This document shows positions 1-7,460 of a stretch of 22,502 bases of DNA, in pieces. The DNA is from a virus. Each line of letters starts with the position of its first letter. Position 1 is the stretch's first letter. Location: the IMG/VR virus record IMGVR_UViG_3300042923_000147, positions 1 through 22,502 of that record. The stretch is one strand, 5' to 3'. The notes under the pieces were generated by a model. The model was not told where the DNA came from and did no database searches. It saw nothing but the letters and a program-made list of their open reading frames with translations. Position numbers and translations under genes: made by a program.

Positions 1-144
1 GCCATTGACCAGGCCGACGATGGGACCTTCGCTGATCCCGTCCAGGATGTTGGCATAGCTGATGTTGATCAGGCTGTCGGGGCTTTCGACAGGCGTGTGC
101 TGTTTGGACTCGCCTTTGGAGCCCAGGATGGACAGGTCAGTCAT
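1..144 (-). CDS. J: Tail tip / host specificity protein J, N-terminal fragment
   Basis: The first 48 codons of a gene that continues past the left edge of the window. The protein begins MTDLSILGSKGES and continues with SLINISYANILDGISEGPIVGLVNG-like text (residues 24-48), which resembles the conserved N-terminus of lambda gpJ-type tail tip proteins. The family forms the central fibre and baseplate hub at the tail tip and contacts the host receptor through its C-terminus, which is not visible here. The gene lies directly downstream of the tail assembly gene I (8 bases between the I stop and this ATG), the lambda order. A weak AGAG/GGAAGC-like ribosome site precedes the ATG. Assignment rests on the N-terminal text plus gene order. 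Confidence 0.85.
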   Translation of the reverse strand, partial: MTDLSILGSKGESKQHTPVESPDSLINISYANILDGISEGPIVGLVNG

Positions 145-152
145 GGAAGCCT

Positions 153-785
153 CTATTGCTGGTCTTCGGCGCGAATGCCGAGGGAGAGCTGAGCAGAGCC
201 GGCCGTCATCTCGCCGTAGCACAGCGGTACCGGGTTGCCTTGGGTGATGGTGTTCTTGATGCCGGTGAAGTTGTAGCTGGGGCGGTTATCGACCGATTCG
301 CTGCTGTCGATCTTGGCCTGCTGGCCGGTGATCATCTGGGCAACGCCGCCGATGGCCAGTGACAGGCCAAACATGGCAGTGGCGCCAGCGAAGCCGCCTG
401 CGCTTAATGCAGAGCCCCAGGCAGACGCGGATGCCAGTCCTGCCAGCCCGCCCGTTGCAAATGTGGCCGCAGCTATCAGCGCAATGCCCAGCACCACCTG
501 CAAGCCGCCACTGTTCTTGCTGCCCTGTACTACTGGCGCAATGCGAATCTCTGCATTCCCGGGCGGGTGGCCCAGCTCGTCCTCGCCGATGTTGCGCTTA
601 CCGTAGAACACTGCGAACGCCAGGCCGCGGTCCTTGGACCTGGCCAGGTAGGCCTGAAATTCAGGAAACAGAACACCCAGCGCCCTTACTGCCTCGGCCG
701 AAGACTGGACTGCTAGGCGGTGCATCCGCCCGAACAGTCGCCCCAGCTCGCCATGCAAACGAATAGTGCGAAGTCTTTCGACCAT
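153..785 (-). CDS. I: Tail assembly protein I (TAP-I family)
   Basis: A 210-residue protein of the lambda tail assembly I family, needed to build the tail tip complex with J, K and L. It has an N-terminal globular part (residues 1-90), a long Gly/Ala-rich hydrophobic segment (about 95-153), and the conserved C-terminal stretch with NRPSYNFTGIKN and GNPVPLCYGEM (168-193) typical of the family. I chose the ATG at 785 because GGAG lies five bases upstream. An in-frame ATG at 800 sits inside the T-tail of the preceding terminator and lacks a ribosome site. It is separated from K by an inserted lipoprotein gene, an interruption of the usual K-I adjacency. Confidence 0.87.
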   Translation of the reverse strand: MVERLRTIRLHGELGRLFGRMHRLAVQSSAEAVRALGVLFPEFQAYLARSKDRGLAFAVFYGKRNIGEDELGHPPGNAEIRIAPVVQGSKNSGGLQVVLGIALIAAATFATGGLAGLASASAWGSALSAGGFAGATAMFGLSLAIGGVAQMITGQQAKIDSSESVDNRPSYNFTGIKNTITQGNPVPLCYGEMTAGSAQLSLGIRAEDQQ

Positions 786-800
786 ATTTACTCCAGGCAT

Positions 801-823
801 AAAAAAACCCGCCGAAGCGGGTT
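801..823 (-). terminator. Intrinsic terminator after lipoprotein gene
   Basis: Read on the minus strand, a perfect 7-bp stem AACCCGC/GCGGGTT with a TTCG tetraloop is followed by seven T residues. It begins 13 bases after the lipoprotein stop codon and overlaps the leader of gene I. Its position just behind one gene in the middle of a tail operon suggests that it travelled with that gene as a moron unit. Confidence 0.85.
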
Positions 824-835
824 CTAAAATGGCTG

Positions 836-1192
836 CTACAAACAGCCTTCAATACTCTTTACTCTTCGATCAGTAACGTAACTTGGGCGACCTACGTTGC
901 TGAAAAAATCAATTCTAGTTTCATTGCCCACTTTATAGAAATCAGCAAGCTCACGATTCAGATCGTTTAAAACCGTCTCGCCGCCGCCAGGCCGGGGCTG
1001 TAGGAACACTCGGTAGTTCGTTCCAGCAAGAGCGTCGTTCTGCCAAGCAAATAGGGTGCACTTTGCAAGCTCAGAAAGATCTTTGTTTGAACGGTACGAC
1101 TCGAGAGGCCCTTTCTCTCGTGCACCTTCAATTGACCATGTGCAGCTTGCGAGAAGTGTTGATATTGCTATCAGACTTAGGAAATTTTTCAT
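836..1192 (-). CDS. Small phage lipoprotein (moron; possible superinfection-exclusion factor)
   Basis: A 118-residue predicted lipoprotein. The N-terminus MKNFLSLIAISTLLASC has a Lys, a hydrophobic core and a lipobox LASC with the modified Cys at 17; residue 18 is Thr rather than Asp, so outer-membrane sorting is the default expectation. The mature part is polar with no family I recognise; one further Cys pair candidate is C45 and C117. AAGGA lies seven to eight bases before the ATG. The gene is visibly richer in A+T than its neighbours, sits between tail genes K and I, and has its own terminator, the signature of a moron. Small lipoproteins beside receptor-binding genes in other phages (Cor of lambdoid phages, Llp of T5) block receptors after infection; that role is an inference here, with no recognised homology. 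Confidence 0.8.
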   Translation of the reverse strand: MKNFLSLIAISTLLASCTWSIEGAREKGPLESYRSNKDLSELAKCTLFAWQNDALAGTNYRVFLQPRPGGGETVLNDLNRELADFYKVGNETRIDFFSNVGRPSYVTDRRVKSIEGCL

Positions 1193-1229
1193 GAAAGTAT
1201 CCTTTCCAAAAGGCCAACTCTACCAGCAG

Positions 1230-1994
1230 TCACCCTACATCTCGATGCCTCATGTAGAACCGGACGGCCTCGAGCCAGAAGCCGCCGAACACGTCTCGCT
1301 TAGAATCGCGGCCGTAGAGGTGGTGGAGGATGGCGCCCGGTACCGGGTGATGATCGGGTTCTGTCTTGAGAACGCCGTCGGCCAGATAGACCCCGGCATG
1401 ATTGGCCTTCTCGGACCGCACCTGCATGACGATGAGGTCGCCCTGGCGTAGGTCGCTCGGGTCAACAGGGTAGAAGCCGGCGCCTTCGAAGTTGTCGGCG
1501 TACAGGTCCTGGCCCATGTCCCACCAGCCGTCTTCGCGCTCGTAGTCTGGAAGCTCAATGCCCAGCTCGCGCCGGTAGTAGTCGCGCACCAGGGTGTAGC
1601 AGTCGAGCACGCCGTGGTGGAATGGCCGGCCCACCAGCGGGGCCTGGTATCCGGTTGGCTCGTGCACCAGGTGCCCCACCGGCTCACCCTCGCGGACCTC
1701 GATGATCACCCAGGGCAAGGCCGTGGCCTCCATCGCTGCGCGGTCGGACGTGCTGAGCTGCGCCGACTGTCCTGGGTGACTGTGCACCACTGCGACGACC
1801 GTGCCGCGATCTTCCGCATCAGCCCAGTCCTGTGCGCTGATCCGAAAGTCCTGCTCGGGATCCGGCGCCGAGTTGTGCAGCGGCAGGTACTGGAGCTTGC
1901 GCCCCAGCCTGAGCAGCAGTCCGCAGCACTCTTGGGGAGCCTTCTCGCGGGCGTGCTCGTACATGGCCGTGGTAACAGCCTGGGAAATTTTCAT
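1230..1994 (-). CDS. K: Tail tip assembly protein K (JAB metalloprotease-like + NlpC/P60)
   Basis: A 254-residue two-domain protein matching lambda gpK. Residues 1-115 form a JAMM/MPN domain: Glu22, then the metal motif His71-Ser-His73 with Ser81 and Asp84 in the expected H-x-H-P-x7-S-x2-D spacing. Residues 120-254 form an NlpC/P60 peptidase-like domain with Cys132 in the VLDCYTLVRDYY motif and His199 in NHAGVYL. Proteins of this family sit in the tail tip; the NlpC/P60 part is thought to cut peptidoglycan during DNA entry, and the JAMM part may process a tail protein. All visible catalytic residues are kept, so both activities look intact. The start follows the L stop by nine bases. Confidence 0.93.
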   Translation of the reverse strand: MKISQAVTTAMYEHAREKAPQECCGLLLRLGRKLQYLPLHNSAPDPEQDFRISAQDWADAEDRGTVVAVVHSHPGQSAQLSTSDRAAMEATALPWVIIEVREGEPVGHLVHEPTGYQAPLVGRPFHHGVLDCYTLVRDYYRRELGIELPDYEREDGWWDMGQDLYADNFEGAGFYPVDPSDLRQGDLIVMQVRSEKANHAGVYLADGVLKTEPDHHPVPGAILHHLYGRDSKRDVFGGFWLEAVRFYMRHRDVG

Positions 1995-2003
1995 GGGTGA
2001 GCC

Positions 2004-2702
2004 TCAGTTGCCGGCGGAGGGGAAACTGCCGTAGCGCAGGGGGTTGTGCTCGCCGAAGCGCAGCTTGCAGCCAGTCAGCGTTCCGGAGCACATATCGCGC
2101 TCTGGGTCGCTGGTCCGCACGTCCTTGTCGGTGGCGTAGTTCGAGCCGGTGTAGCCGCAGTAAGGTCCCCGGTATCCGCCGATCGTCAGCCACTGGCAGC
2201 AGTTGGCGACGATCTGCCGGCCAGGCAGCTTGCGGTCTGAGGCAATCAGCGGGGACTTGAGGACGAAGGACACCACCTCGTCGTCCGCACCCTGCTTCTG
2301 GTCGATTGCCAACACATCGTCCGCAAAATGCTCGTCCGGATCAGCCTCCGGGTTACCGCCAGGGAAGTTTGCGGCGTCTAGGAAGCGGCCAAGCGTACGG
2401 TGCCGAACGACCTTAGCATCGATCAAGTCGTCGTAGATTCGGCATAGAGCCGTGATCAGCCCAGTCACATTGCCTACGGTCAACGTCGGGGTGTTCTGCT
2501 GACCTTCCCCTGTCATGCCCATCCCTTCAACCTTGATGGGCCAGGGCGAGTACTCCTTGCCTTGCCAGAAGATCGGCCCAACCTGGGTATAGCCGTGGAA
2601 GTAGTAGACGTCGCCATTCAGTCCCGTCAGGTCCAGCTCGAACAGCTCGACGTATTGGCCAGGCGCCAGGGTCTGGATCGCCTCGTAGATGCTTTGCGTC
2701 AT
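2004..2702 (-). CDS. L: Minor tail protein L
   Basis: A 232-residue protein of the lambda gpL family, a component of the tail tip between the distal tube and J. The C-terminal part has a cysteine cluster (Cys168/169, Cys182, Cys205, Cys212) in the contexts NCCQW, PYCGYTG and MCSGTLTGCKLRFG. Lambda gpL carries an iron-sulfur cluster on four C-terminal cysteines, and the same set appears available here. Cys87 lies outside that cluster. The start codon overlaps the stop of M by one base (TGATG), consistent with translational coupling. Confidence 0.9.
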   Translation of the reverse strand: MTQSIYEAIQTLAPGQYVELFELDLTGLNGDVYYFHGYTQVGPIFWQGKEYSPWPIKVEGMGMTGEGQQNTPTLTVGNVTGLITALCRIYDDLIDAKVVRHRTLGRFLDAANFPGGNPEADPDEHFADDVLAIDQKQGADDEVVSFVLKSPLIASDRKLPGRQIVANCCQWLTIGGYRGPYCGYTGSNYATDKDVRTSDPERDMCSGTLTGCKLRFGEHNPLRYGSFPSAGN

Positions 2703-3040
2703 CAGGCAGCTCCAAAGTATTGGTCGAAGGTTGCGGTCAGCGTGTACAGGCCTGCGCCGTGCGGCGTTGCGGCATAGCTTGCGCAGGTGAACAAGGCCGC
2801 AGCGCCCAAGGGCGGAGTCCAGGTGAAAGGCGCGAACCCCTTGTGGCTTCGCAGGAAGGTCAGGATTTCCAGCACATAGGCCTCTTTCCCCCTGAAGGTT
2901 AGCGGCCAGCTCTGTACCTCGTTGTTGATGCCGTCTCCGGCCACCTGCCGGTAGCCGTTGCCGAACTGGGCGCTACGCACGCGGAAGGTTCCTGTGCCCG
3001 TCGGCTCGATGTACGGCGTCCAGGTGAAAGTCTTTGCCAT
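2702..3040 (-). CDS. M: Minor tail protein M
   Basis: A 112-residue protein resembling lambda gpM and the phage minor tail protein family. The text FTWTPYIEPTGTGTFRVRSAQFGNGYRQ (residues 5-32) and the later WPLTFRGKEA and FAPFTWTPPLG are characteristic. The protein joins the distal end of the tail tube to the tip. It lies between the tape measure and L exactly as in lambda, 18 bases after the tape measure stop. Confidence 0.88.
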   Translation of the reverse strand: MAKTFTWTPYIEPTGTGTFRVRSAQFGNGYRQVAGDGINNEVQSWPLTFRGKEAYVLEILTFLRSHKGFAPFTWTPPLGAAALFTCASYAATPHGAGLYTLTATFDQYFGAA

Positions 3041-3058
3041 GGTGAGTGCTCTGTTGTG

Positions 3059-5575
3059 TCAGCGGACGGGCCGGTTGATTGCCGTCCAGATCATGCCGCC
3101 CCGAGCAAGTTGCCTGGTGATCTCTTGGCGCGCGCCGTCCTGGGCCGCTTTGGCGTATGCCTCCCTGATGGCTGTCATGTCGCCGGGTGGACTGCCGCCT
3201 TGCCCGCCTGCCCCATCCACCGAAATATCCTGGTGGATGACCACCGACGAACCATTTCCGCTCTGGCCGATGGCCTGCATCGCCGCGCCTGAATAGGCGG
3301 CACCAGCAGGAGCCACGTACCCACCATCTGCATACCCTTTGGCGTTGAGGCTTTCCAGGAAAGCGCGCATGCCAGGCTGCTCGACGATCTCCTTGCGCAG
3401 GACGAACTCACCGCCGTGCACGATGCCTGCCGGGTCGTACTTGCCACCGGGGCCGGTGTACCCTCCGTCTGAGAAAGGTTTGCCGTAGGTCATGCCAGCA
3501 GTATTGAGTTGAGGCGTGAACGTCGTCGACGCTGAGCCAACGGATGCGGTGGTCGGAGCCGGTACCCCGCCTGCCCAGGCGCTGCCCACGCTAGTTGCAA
3601 TACTCGACAGCAGCCTCGAGGCAGCTTGTCGGGCGGCGATGCGTGCCATGTCGGATATGACCGACTTGGCGAATTCAGCGAACGAGAACTTGCCCGTCAT
3701 GGAGAAGTTGACCACTGCGTCTTCCATGGCGCTGAAAGCGTTGGTGAACAACGATCGAGTCTGGCCCGCCACGTCCTGCGCCTGGCTCACATAGTCGTAT
3801 AGCGCATCACTGGCACCGCTCGACCAATCTGCCTGGGCTGCGTCAAGTTTCACATAATAGTTTTGCTGGTCTGCAAGACGCTCGGCCAGCGCCTCCTTGA
3901 GCAAACTGCTCTCCTTGTCATACCGGGACTTCGCATCGGGATCACCCAGCGCCTCAGCGGTCTTGTACTGCTTGTAGAGCTCTCGCCGCTGGTTGAGAAA
4001 GTCATGCTCCACGGCCAGGCTTTCGCGCATGCGGGAGCGGACTTTCTCACCCTGGCCAGCGCCAGCAACGTCCACCTCGAAACCTTGGCGCACAACGATG
4101 TTGCTGTCCTTCAGGTTGGCCGCGAAAGCTGCCAGCTTGAGGTCTTCTTCGTTCTGCTTTTGCAGTCTGATCTTGGCGTCAAGTTCGGCGGCCAGACCTT
4201 CCAGTACTTTCCGACGCTCGCCGGTGATGCCCTTTAGCCTTCCCGACTCGAGTTCGAAGGCGAGCTTGCTGACTTCGGTTGCCTTGTTCTGCTTGCTGGT
4301 GGAGGCGTCGATGAGCGCGATCTGGCGCCGGTATCCCTCCTCCGTCGTTTCGAACTGCGTCTGCAACTTTTTCGCCGCAGCTTCTGCTGCCTTCGCCGCC
4401 GCAAGGGCCTCTTCCGTGGGCGCCTTGAAGGAGCCACTGCCAGCCTGGTGATTCAGGAGAGCCAGCGCCGAGGCGATCTCCTTGATCTTGCCACTGGCCT
4501 GGCCAGACGACCCGGCCTGGTCAATGCGCTCCCACAGCTTGTTGTAACGTGCGTCCATGTTGTCGAGGTCTTTGCCAACGCCAGCGGCCAGCTTCGACGA
4601 GTTCTCGCGGATCTTGCCCAGCATCTCCGAAGGTTTCGACAGGTCTACGCCGTCGAAGGCGCCGCCGACGATCGTCACCAAGCCAGAGATGGATCGTCCC
4701 GTCAGCTCGAAGGCGTAGGCGACCATCAGCGCCGTCTTGGCGGTGACATCCAGGACTGCTCGCAGGCCATCGGATAGGACCGACATCGACTCGGTATCCT
4801 GGCTCAGGTCGAACAGGATCACGGCGTAATCGCTGAGCGTTGGCATCAGCGCACCAGCCATCTGGTTCTTGATGCCAGTCAGCGACTGCTCGGCCAGCCA
4901 TCCAGCTGCAGCCAGATTCTGGGTGGCGACGATCGTCTTCTCATCCATGATCGCGCCGGCCTTCTCAGCAGCATCCCCTAGAGTCGCAAAGCCCGCGCCG
5001 TTGTCGCGCAGAAGCGGCAGTAGCAGCGTAGCGTCACTCGCCAGCGCTTCCATTTGCTGGGTCATCTCGGCCTGGCTGAGGCCGGCCTTCTGAAGACTGG
5101 TGGCGAACAGCTGCAGGGCCTGGGGACCAGAGAGGTTGCGGAACTGATCGGCCGTGACGCCAACCTTCGGTGCGATGGTCTTGAAGAAGTCCTGAAGCTC
5201 ACCACCGCCGTTGAGCAAGAAGTCGCCGACCTTGTCGTTCACATCCTTGAAGATGTCAGCAAGTTTCTCGTTCTCGATCCCGACGGCCTTGGCTCCGGCC
5301 GCATAGCGTTGAAACTCGCGGGTGCTGGTCCCAGCCACGGTCGAGAAGCGCGTGATCTCGTTGGCAGCCTGCACGGTTGAAACGGTGAAGGCCGCCAGCG
5401 CAGTTACGCCGGCCGCGACACCTGAGACAATGGCAAGGCCGGCAGCCTTGGCGCTCTTCTCCACCTCCTTGCGCCACTTCTGAGAGCTTCGCTCGGCCTT
5501 GTCCATGCCAGCAACGAACCCCCCTACCTGGGCGATGACATCGAGTGTCAATGTGCCAAGGGATCTGCTTGCCAT
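3059..5575 (-). CDS. H: Tail tape measure protein (lambda H type)
   Basis: An 838-residue tape measure protein that sets tail length and is ejected ahead of the DNA. Visible parts are an N-terminal SLGTLTLDVIAQVGGF motif, an Ala/Val-rich hydrophobic segment around residues 45-68, long helical and coiled-coil stretches with many Lys/Glu/Ala (about 380-600), and the C-terminal lambda-type signature NFSMTGKFSFAEFAKSVISD followed by Gly-rich tail text. I placed the start at 5575 because GGAG lies six bases upstream; an in-frame ATG 36 bases earlier has none. Lambda gpH is about 853 residues, so a tail of nearly lambda length is expected. It directly follows the G/GT chaperone genes, the universal order. 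Confidence 0.93.
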   Translation of the reverse strand: MASRSLGTLTLDVIAQVGGFVAGMDKAERSSQKWRKEVEKSAKAAGLAIVSGVAAGVTALAAFTVSTVQAANEITRFSTVAGTSTREFQRYAAGAKAVGIENEKLADIFKDVNDKVGDFLLNGGGELQDFFKTIAPKVGVTADQFRNLSGPQALQLFATSLQKAGLSQAEMTQQMEALASDATLLLPLLRDNGAGFATLGDAAEKAGAIMDEKTIVATQNLAAAGWLAEQSLTGIKNQMAGALMPTLSDYAVILFDLSQDTESMSVLSDGLRAVLDVTAKTALMVAYAFELTGRSISGLVTIVGGAFDGVDLSKPSEMLGKIRENSSKLAAGVGKDLDNMDARYNKLWERIDQAGSSGQASGKIKEIASALALLNHQAGSGSFKAPTEEALAAAKAAEAAAKKLQTQFETTEEGYRRQIALIDASTSKQNKATEVSKLAFELESGRLKGITGERRKVLEGLAAELDAKIRLQKQNEEDLKLAAFAANLKDSNIVVRQGFEVDVAGAGQGEKVRSRMRESLAVEHDFLNQRRELYKQYKTAEALGDPDAKSRYDKESSLLKEALAERLADQQNYYVKLDAAQADWSSGASDALYDYVSQAQDVAGQTRSLFTNAFSAMEDAVVNFSMTGKFSFAEFAKSVISDMARIAARQAASRLLSSIATSVGSAWAGGVPAPTTASVGSASTTFTPQLNTAGMTYGKPFSDGGYTGPGGKYDPAGIVHGGEFVLRKEIVEQPGMRAFLESLNAKGYADGGYVAPAGAAYSGAAMQAIGQSGNGSSVVIHQDISVDGAGGQGGSPPGDMTAIREAYAKAAQDGARQEITRQLARGGMIWTAINRPVR

Positions 5576-5623
5576 TTGATTCTCCAGGCGAAAGGTGATG
5601 CGAGAGCGCAATGGGCGTGGGCG

Positions 5624-6312
5624 CTACTGCCAAGCCTCCATAGCCTGCTCGAGGCTGATTGGCCGGGGCTGGTCATGGGGGGTGAAGTCTTGCGGCGTGA
5701 AGGGGGTCGGCTGGACTTTCTGGTTTCGCGTCTGGTTGGCCATGATCGAAGCCAGCAGGCCGCCGACGCGCTCCACGCGCATGCCTACGTTCAAAGACCC
5801 GCGGCGCTCCCGGTACTTGGCCCACGCTTGAAACTCGCGAATGCTCAGGTTTTCTTGAGCTTGCGCGATCGTGGAGCCACCGACCCCGCAGAGGACGAGT
5901 TCGTGCCAGAGCTCGTCGAGGTCGGTGAGCTCGACGTCTTTCCCAAGGCGTTCACCTCATGGATGACGGTCAGCAGAGCCACAGACAGGTTGCCGTCCAG
6001 CGCCCCCAGGCGCTTGGTGCTTTCTGGGTCCTTCTCCTGCTCGGCAGGGTCGAGTGGACCATGGGTGATGTCCATGACAGTGAAAACAGGGTTGCCTTCC
6101 TCATCGCAGATCGCTGCCGCGATACGACCGGCGATGCTGTCCTGCCTTCCGGTAGCGGCCAAGACGTCGCTTACAGCCGACTGATAGCCCAGGGGCCGGA
6201 CGAAGACTGTAGCCGTCAGGGTATCGCCGCCCTGATCCCACTTGATCTCCTTTTCGACCGGTCGCCCGGTGAACGAACCGGCCTGCTGCAGGGTGGTGAT
6301 GTTGAGCTTCAT
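5624..6312 (-). CDS. GT: Tail assembly chaperone fusion GT, made by -1 frameshift
   Basis: If ribosomes slip back one base at 5938-5944 after codon 125, the G reading frame joins a second open frame that runs 104 more codons to a TAG at 5624-5626, giving a 229-residue fusion. The added part begins DVELTDLDELWHELVL and ends ISLEQAMEAWQ. It has no ribosome site or good start of its own, so it is almost certainly made only as the fusion. In lambda, G and GT are both required; they coat the tape measure protein and recruit tail tube subunits, and neither stays in the virion. The product is not seen by simple open-frame annotation. Confidence 0.88.
5845..6312 (-). CDS. G: Tail assembly chaperone G (unshifted product)
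   Basis: The zero-frame product, 155 residues, beginning MKLNITTLQQAGSFTGRPVE. It corresponds to lambda gpG, a soluble chaperone that keeps the tape measure protein ready for tube assembly. After the slip site the zero frame goes on for 30 codons of Ser/Thr-rich and basic sequence before TGA, which looks like out-of-frame read-through of the T region rather than a conserved domain. I chose the ATG at 6312; the open frame extends upstream, but that extension is a shadow of the tail tube gene. It follows the tail tube stop by eight bases. Confidence 0.9.
   Translation of the reverse strand: MKLNITTLQQAGSFTGRPVEKEIKWDQGGDTLTATVFVRPLGYQSAVSDVLAATGRQDSIAGRIAAAICDEEGNPVFTVMDITHGPLDPAEQEKDPESTKRLGALDGNLSVALLTVIHEVNALGKTSSSPTSTSSGTNSSSAGSVAPRSRKLKKT
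5909..5944 (-). promoter_or_regulatory. Programmed -1 ribosomal frameshift site
   Basis: The heptamer GGGAAAG occupies 5944-5938 on the minus strand and is in phase with the G frame as G GGA AAG (X XXY YYZ), the same slippery heptamer that lambda uses for G-GT. Five bases downstream, GAGCTC (5932-5927) can pair with a second GAGCTC (5914-5909) around a 12-base loop, a candidate stimulatory stem. The continuous -1 frame downstream and the operon position support real use. Confidence 0.9.
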
Positions 6313-6320
6313 GGATGGCC

Positions 6321-6818
6321 TCAAGCGGTAGCGGATTTCTTGACCCAGGCAGAACCGCCCGTGCGCTGGATCGTTGCGGCGGTGCTCACCACGGCGTTGC
6401 CGGCGAAGTCGAACGGGAAGTCCGAGACGTAGCCGGTGAAGGTGAACCAGGTGCGCGTCTTCGGCAGGTCGAAGTCGGTACCGCCGGTGGCCACCGTGGG
6501 CGCGCCCGTGCCGTCTGCCCAGCCAACGGCCCAACGAATGGCCGTGTCGCCGCTGGCCTCGGACAGCTGGTGCAGGCGAACGTGGCTGGCGTTGGCCGGG
6601 TCAGCGTTCAAGGTGAGCGAGGCCTGGCCAGGGGTGCGCAGGCCTTTCTTGTAGCTGCGCTCCGTGGCGCTGAGCGGGGTGTCTTCGATCTGGTCTGCAG
6701 GCGCCCCGCCTGGGTTAAAAGCCGTGGCGCCGCCGATCTCGAGAACGGTGTATGCACCGGTACCGGATACGGGCGGCACCAGCGCGAAGATGTTGGTGCC
6801 TTGGGTCAAAACCGACAT
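6321..6818 (-). CDS. Major tail tube protein
   Basis: A 165-residue protein in the position of lambda gpV, between tail terminator genes and the G/GT chaperone. It begins [19 protein letters not shown] and contains [24 protein letters not shown] followed by a Lys/Arg turn, a pattern seen in siphovirus tail tube proteins. Subunits would form hexameric rings stacked along the tape measure. GGAG lies nine bases before the ATG. A strong hairpin-terminator lies just upstream, so expression of this abundant protein may depend on antitermination or on RNA processing. It lacks a clear extra Ig-like domain, unlike lambda V. Confidence 0.85.
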   Translation of the reverse strand: MSVLTQGTNIFALVPPVSGTGAYTVLEIGGATAFNPGGAPADQIEDTPLSATERSYKKGLRTPGQASLTLNADPANASHVRLHQLSEASGDTAIRWAVGWADGTGAPTVATGGTDFDLPKTRTWFTFTGYVSDFPFDFAGNAVVSTAATIQRTGGSAWVKKSATA

Positions 6819-6836
6819 GGTGGTCTCCTATCGGGC

Positions 6837-6863
6837 AAAGAAAAGCCCGCACGCGGCGGGCTT
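6837..6863 (-). terminator. Internal late-operon terminator upstream of tail tube gene
   Basis: On the minus strand, AAGCCCGC and GCGGGCTT form a perfect 8-bp stem around CGCGT, followed by TTCTTTG (the stem itself ends in TT). It lies between a small coiled-coil gene and the tail tube gene. Nineteen bases of it are repeated exactly in the terminator behind cI (about 22,081-22,099). Confidence 0.75.
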
Positions 6864-6890
6864 GGTGTGTGCTGCGGCCGGCGAAGCTGA

Positions 6891-7064
6891 CTAGCGCTTC
6901 GCCTCCAGGGCGCTGAGGCGCTGGGACAGGACCGCATCATCCGAAGCACGCTGGCGCGCCTCGGTGCTGAGGCGATCATTGAGGGTGGCCACGGTGGTGG
7001 TCAGGCTGGTGGTCAGGTTGGCAACTTGCTTTTCCAGCGTGGCGATCTTCTGGGCTTCGGTCAT
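6891..7064 (-). CDS. Small coiled-coil protein (57 residues)
   Basis: A short gene with a strong ribosome site (GAGGAG six bases before the ATG). The product starts MTEAQKIATLEKQVANLTTS and ends LSQRLSALEAKR. Heptad-like spacing of Leu, Ile and Val with Gln/Glu/Arg between suggests one continuous coiled coil. It stands between the DUF3168-like tail completion gene and the internal terminator before the tail tube gene. No family is recognised; small helical proteins in this slot may assist tail-tube or neck assembly. The strong ribosome site and fit to the operon make it a likely real gene. Confidence 0.7.
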   Translation of the reverse strand: MTEAQKIATLEKQVANLTTSLTTTVATLNDRLSTEARQRASDDAVLSQRLSALEAKR

Positions 7065-7091
7065 CGTTTTCTCCTCGGTTTAATGGGGGCC

Positions 7092-7460
7092 TTAACGCAG
7101 GACTGTCCAGTCCACGTCGAAGCTGACCCGGTAATTTTTGGTGGTGCTGTCGCGCTCCTCGCGGCCCCATCGGGCGATGTAGGCGTGCAGCTCGATCGCG
7201 TTGCGCAGCGCGGTGCGCACCTGGCGTGCGCTCGGCCCGGTGCTGGCGTAGACGTCCACCTGCAGGGTGAAGCCGTCGGCGTCCGGACGGCCAGCCAGGT
7301 AGTTCTCGGGGTTGCCGTTGATGACCTGCCAGACCACGTAGGGCCTGGCCACCTTGTCCGGCGCCTCGCCGAATGAGTAGAGGCGCATGTCGGCGCCGGT
7401 ACCGAGCAGCTCGGTCACCACGGGGTCGCGGGAGCAGGTCTCGAAAATGGGTGCGCTCAT
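7092..7460 (-). CDS. Tail completion / tail terminator protein (DUF3168-like)
   Basis: A 122-residue protein resembling the DUF3168 family, the slot of lambda gpU and SPP1 gp17 tail-completion proteins that cap the tail tube and mate it to the head. Recognisable text includes MRLYSFGEAPDKVARPYVVW, then GNPENYLAGRPDADGFTLQVDVYA and a helix with RQVRTALRNAIE. The start overlaps the stop of the gp10-like gene by four bases (ATGA), indicating coupled translation within the neck gene block. Confidence 0.82.
   Translation of the reverse strand: MSAPIFETCSRDPVVTELLGTGADMRLYSFGEAPDKVARPYVVWQVINGNPENYLAGRPDADGFTLQVDVYASTGPSARQVRTALRNAIELHAYIARWGREERDSTTKNYRVSFDVDWTVLR

Noticed and set aside
6313-6534. 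An upstream extension of the tail chaperone G frame
   Set aside because: It is Arg/His-rich and lies inside the tail tube gene; the ATG at 6312 fits the operon spacing.
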